Below are positions 20,358 through 20,434 of a stretch of 20,434 nt of DNA, piece by piece. This DNA comes from Pigoraptor chileana (lineage: Eukaryota > Opisthokonta > Filasterea). The stretch covers positions 13,633-34,066 of the forward strand of contig CALSCR010003449.1 in NCBI GenBank assembly GCA_943704495.1, in the 5' to 3' direction. The notes beneath the pieces are model-generated. The model saw only the letters and a list, made by a program, of their open reading frames with translations, searched no databases and had not been told where the DNA came from. The translations under genes and the position numbers were made by a program. Positions within the stretch are counted from its first letter, which is position 1. Each line of letters starts with the position of its first letter.

Positions 20358-20434
<77 letters not shown>
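20341..20434 (+). repeat. Long (TG)n microsatellite at the right edge
   Basis: A TG run, a short CG block, then an uninterrupted TG run (about 20362-20434) continue off the window. The tract begins about 30 bases after the probable exon-2 donor of the glycine-rich gene, so it should be intronic and on the sense strand. The window may end here because the assembly breaks in the repeat. Confidence 0.95.

Noticed and set aside
1-20434. CRISPR arrays, insertion sequences, prophage or operon signals.
   Set aside because: None was seen. The spliced genes show this is eukaryotic nuclear DNA, and the only repeats are simple-sequence or short tandem repeats.

Overview
The window is nuclear DNA from a eukaryote, most likely a unicellular protist. 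Six protein genes can be read. Five are complete and spliced, and the sixth runs off the right edge. I placed 25 complete GT-AG introns of about 97-326 bp by matching the flanking exons to conserved protein families or by reading-frame continuity. The standard genetic code fits throughout. A CPT1-type carnitine acyltransferase with its two-membrane-span N-terminus, together with large beta-helix/EGF membrane proteins, suggests a holozoan- or apusomonad-like flagellate, but the lineage cannot be fixed from this sequence alone.

Layout, left to right: 1-428 unassigned; 429-2106 (-) GDP-L-fucose synthase, 5 exons; 2107-3037 divergent intergenic region; 3038-7689 (+) a 1497-residue predicted surface protein with a Pmp-like repeat beta-helix, an EGF module, several membrane spans and a cytoplasmic tail; 7690-8097 intergenic with a pair of TCACGTGA palindromes; 8098-9381 (+) a TMEM53/DUF829-type alpha/beta hydrolase, 2 exons; 9382-9668 short convergent spacer; 9669-14131 (-) carnitine O-palmitoyltransferase 1, 13 exons, 781 residues; 14132-14905 divergent intergenic region with two more CACGTG sites; 14906-17061 (+) a SAM-dependent methyltransferase of the Rv2258c-like family, 7 exons, 352 residues; 17062-18088 unassigned; 18089 to beyond the right edge (+) a secreted glycine-rich protein with an internally duplicated cysteine module.

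The genes do not form one pathway. Fucose synthase supplies GDP-fucose for glycosylation, and the two large secreted or surface proteins carry many N-glycosylation sequons, so a loose cell-surface theme is possible but is only inference. CPT1 feeds mitochondrial beta-oxidation. The TMEM53-like and methyltransferase genes have no assigned substrate.

The most unusual material is the two large extracellular proteins. At the DNA level, two patterns stand out. Donor sites follow GTGNG (G at +3 in 17 of 25, G at +5 in 24 of 25). TG/TGCG-rich tracts lie mostly on the sense strand of introns and 3' flanks, whichever way the gene points.
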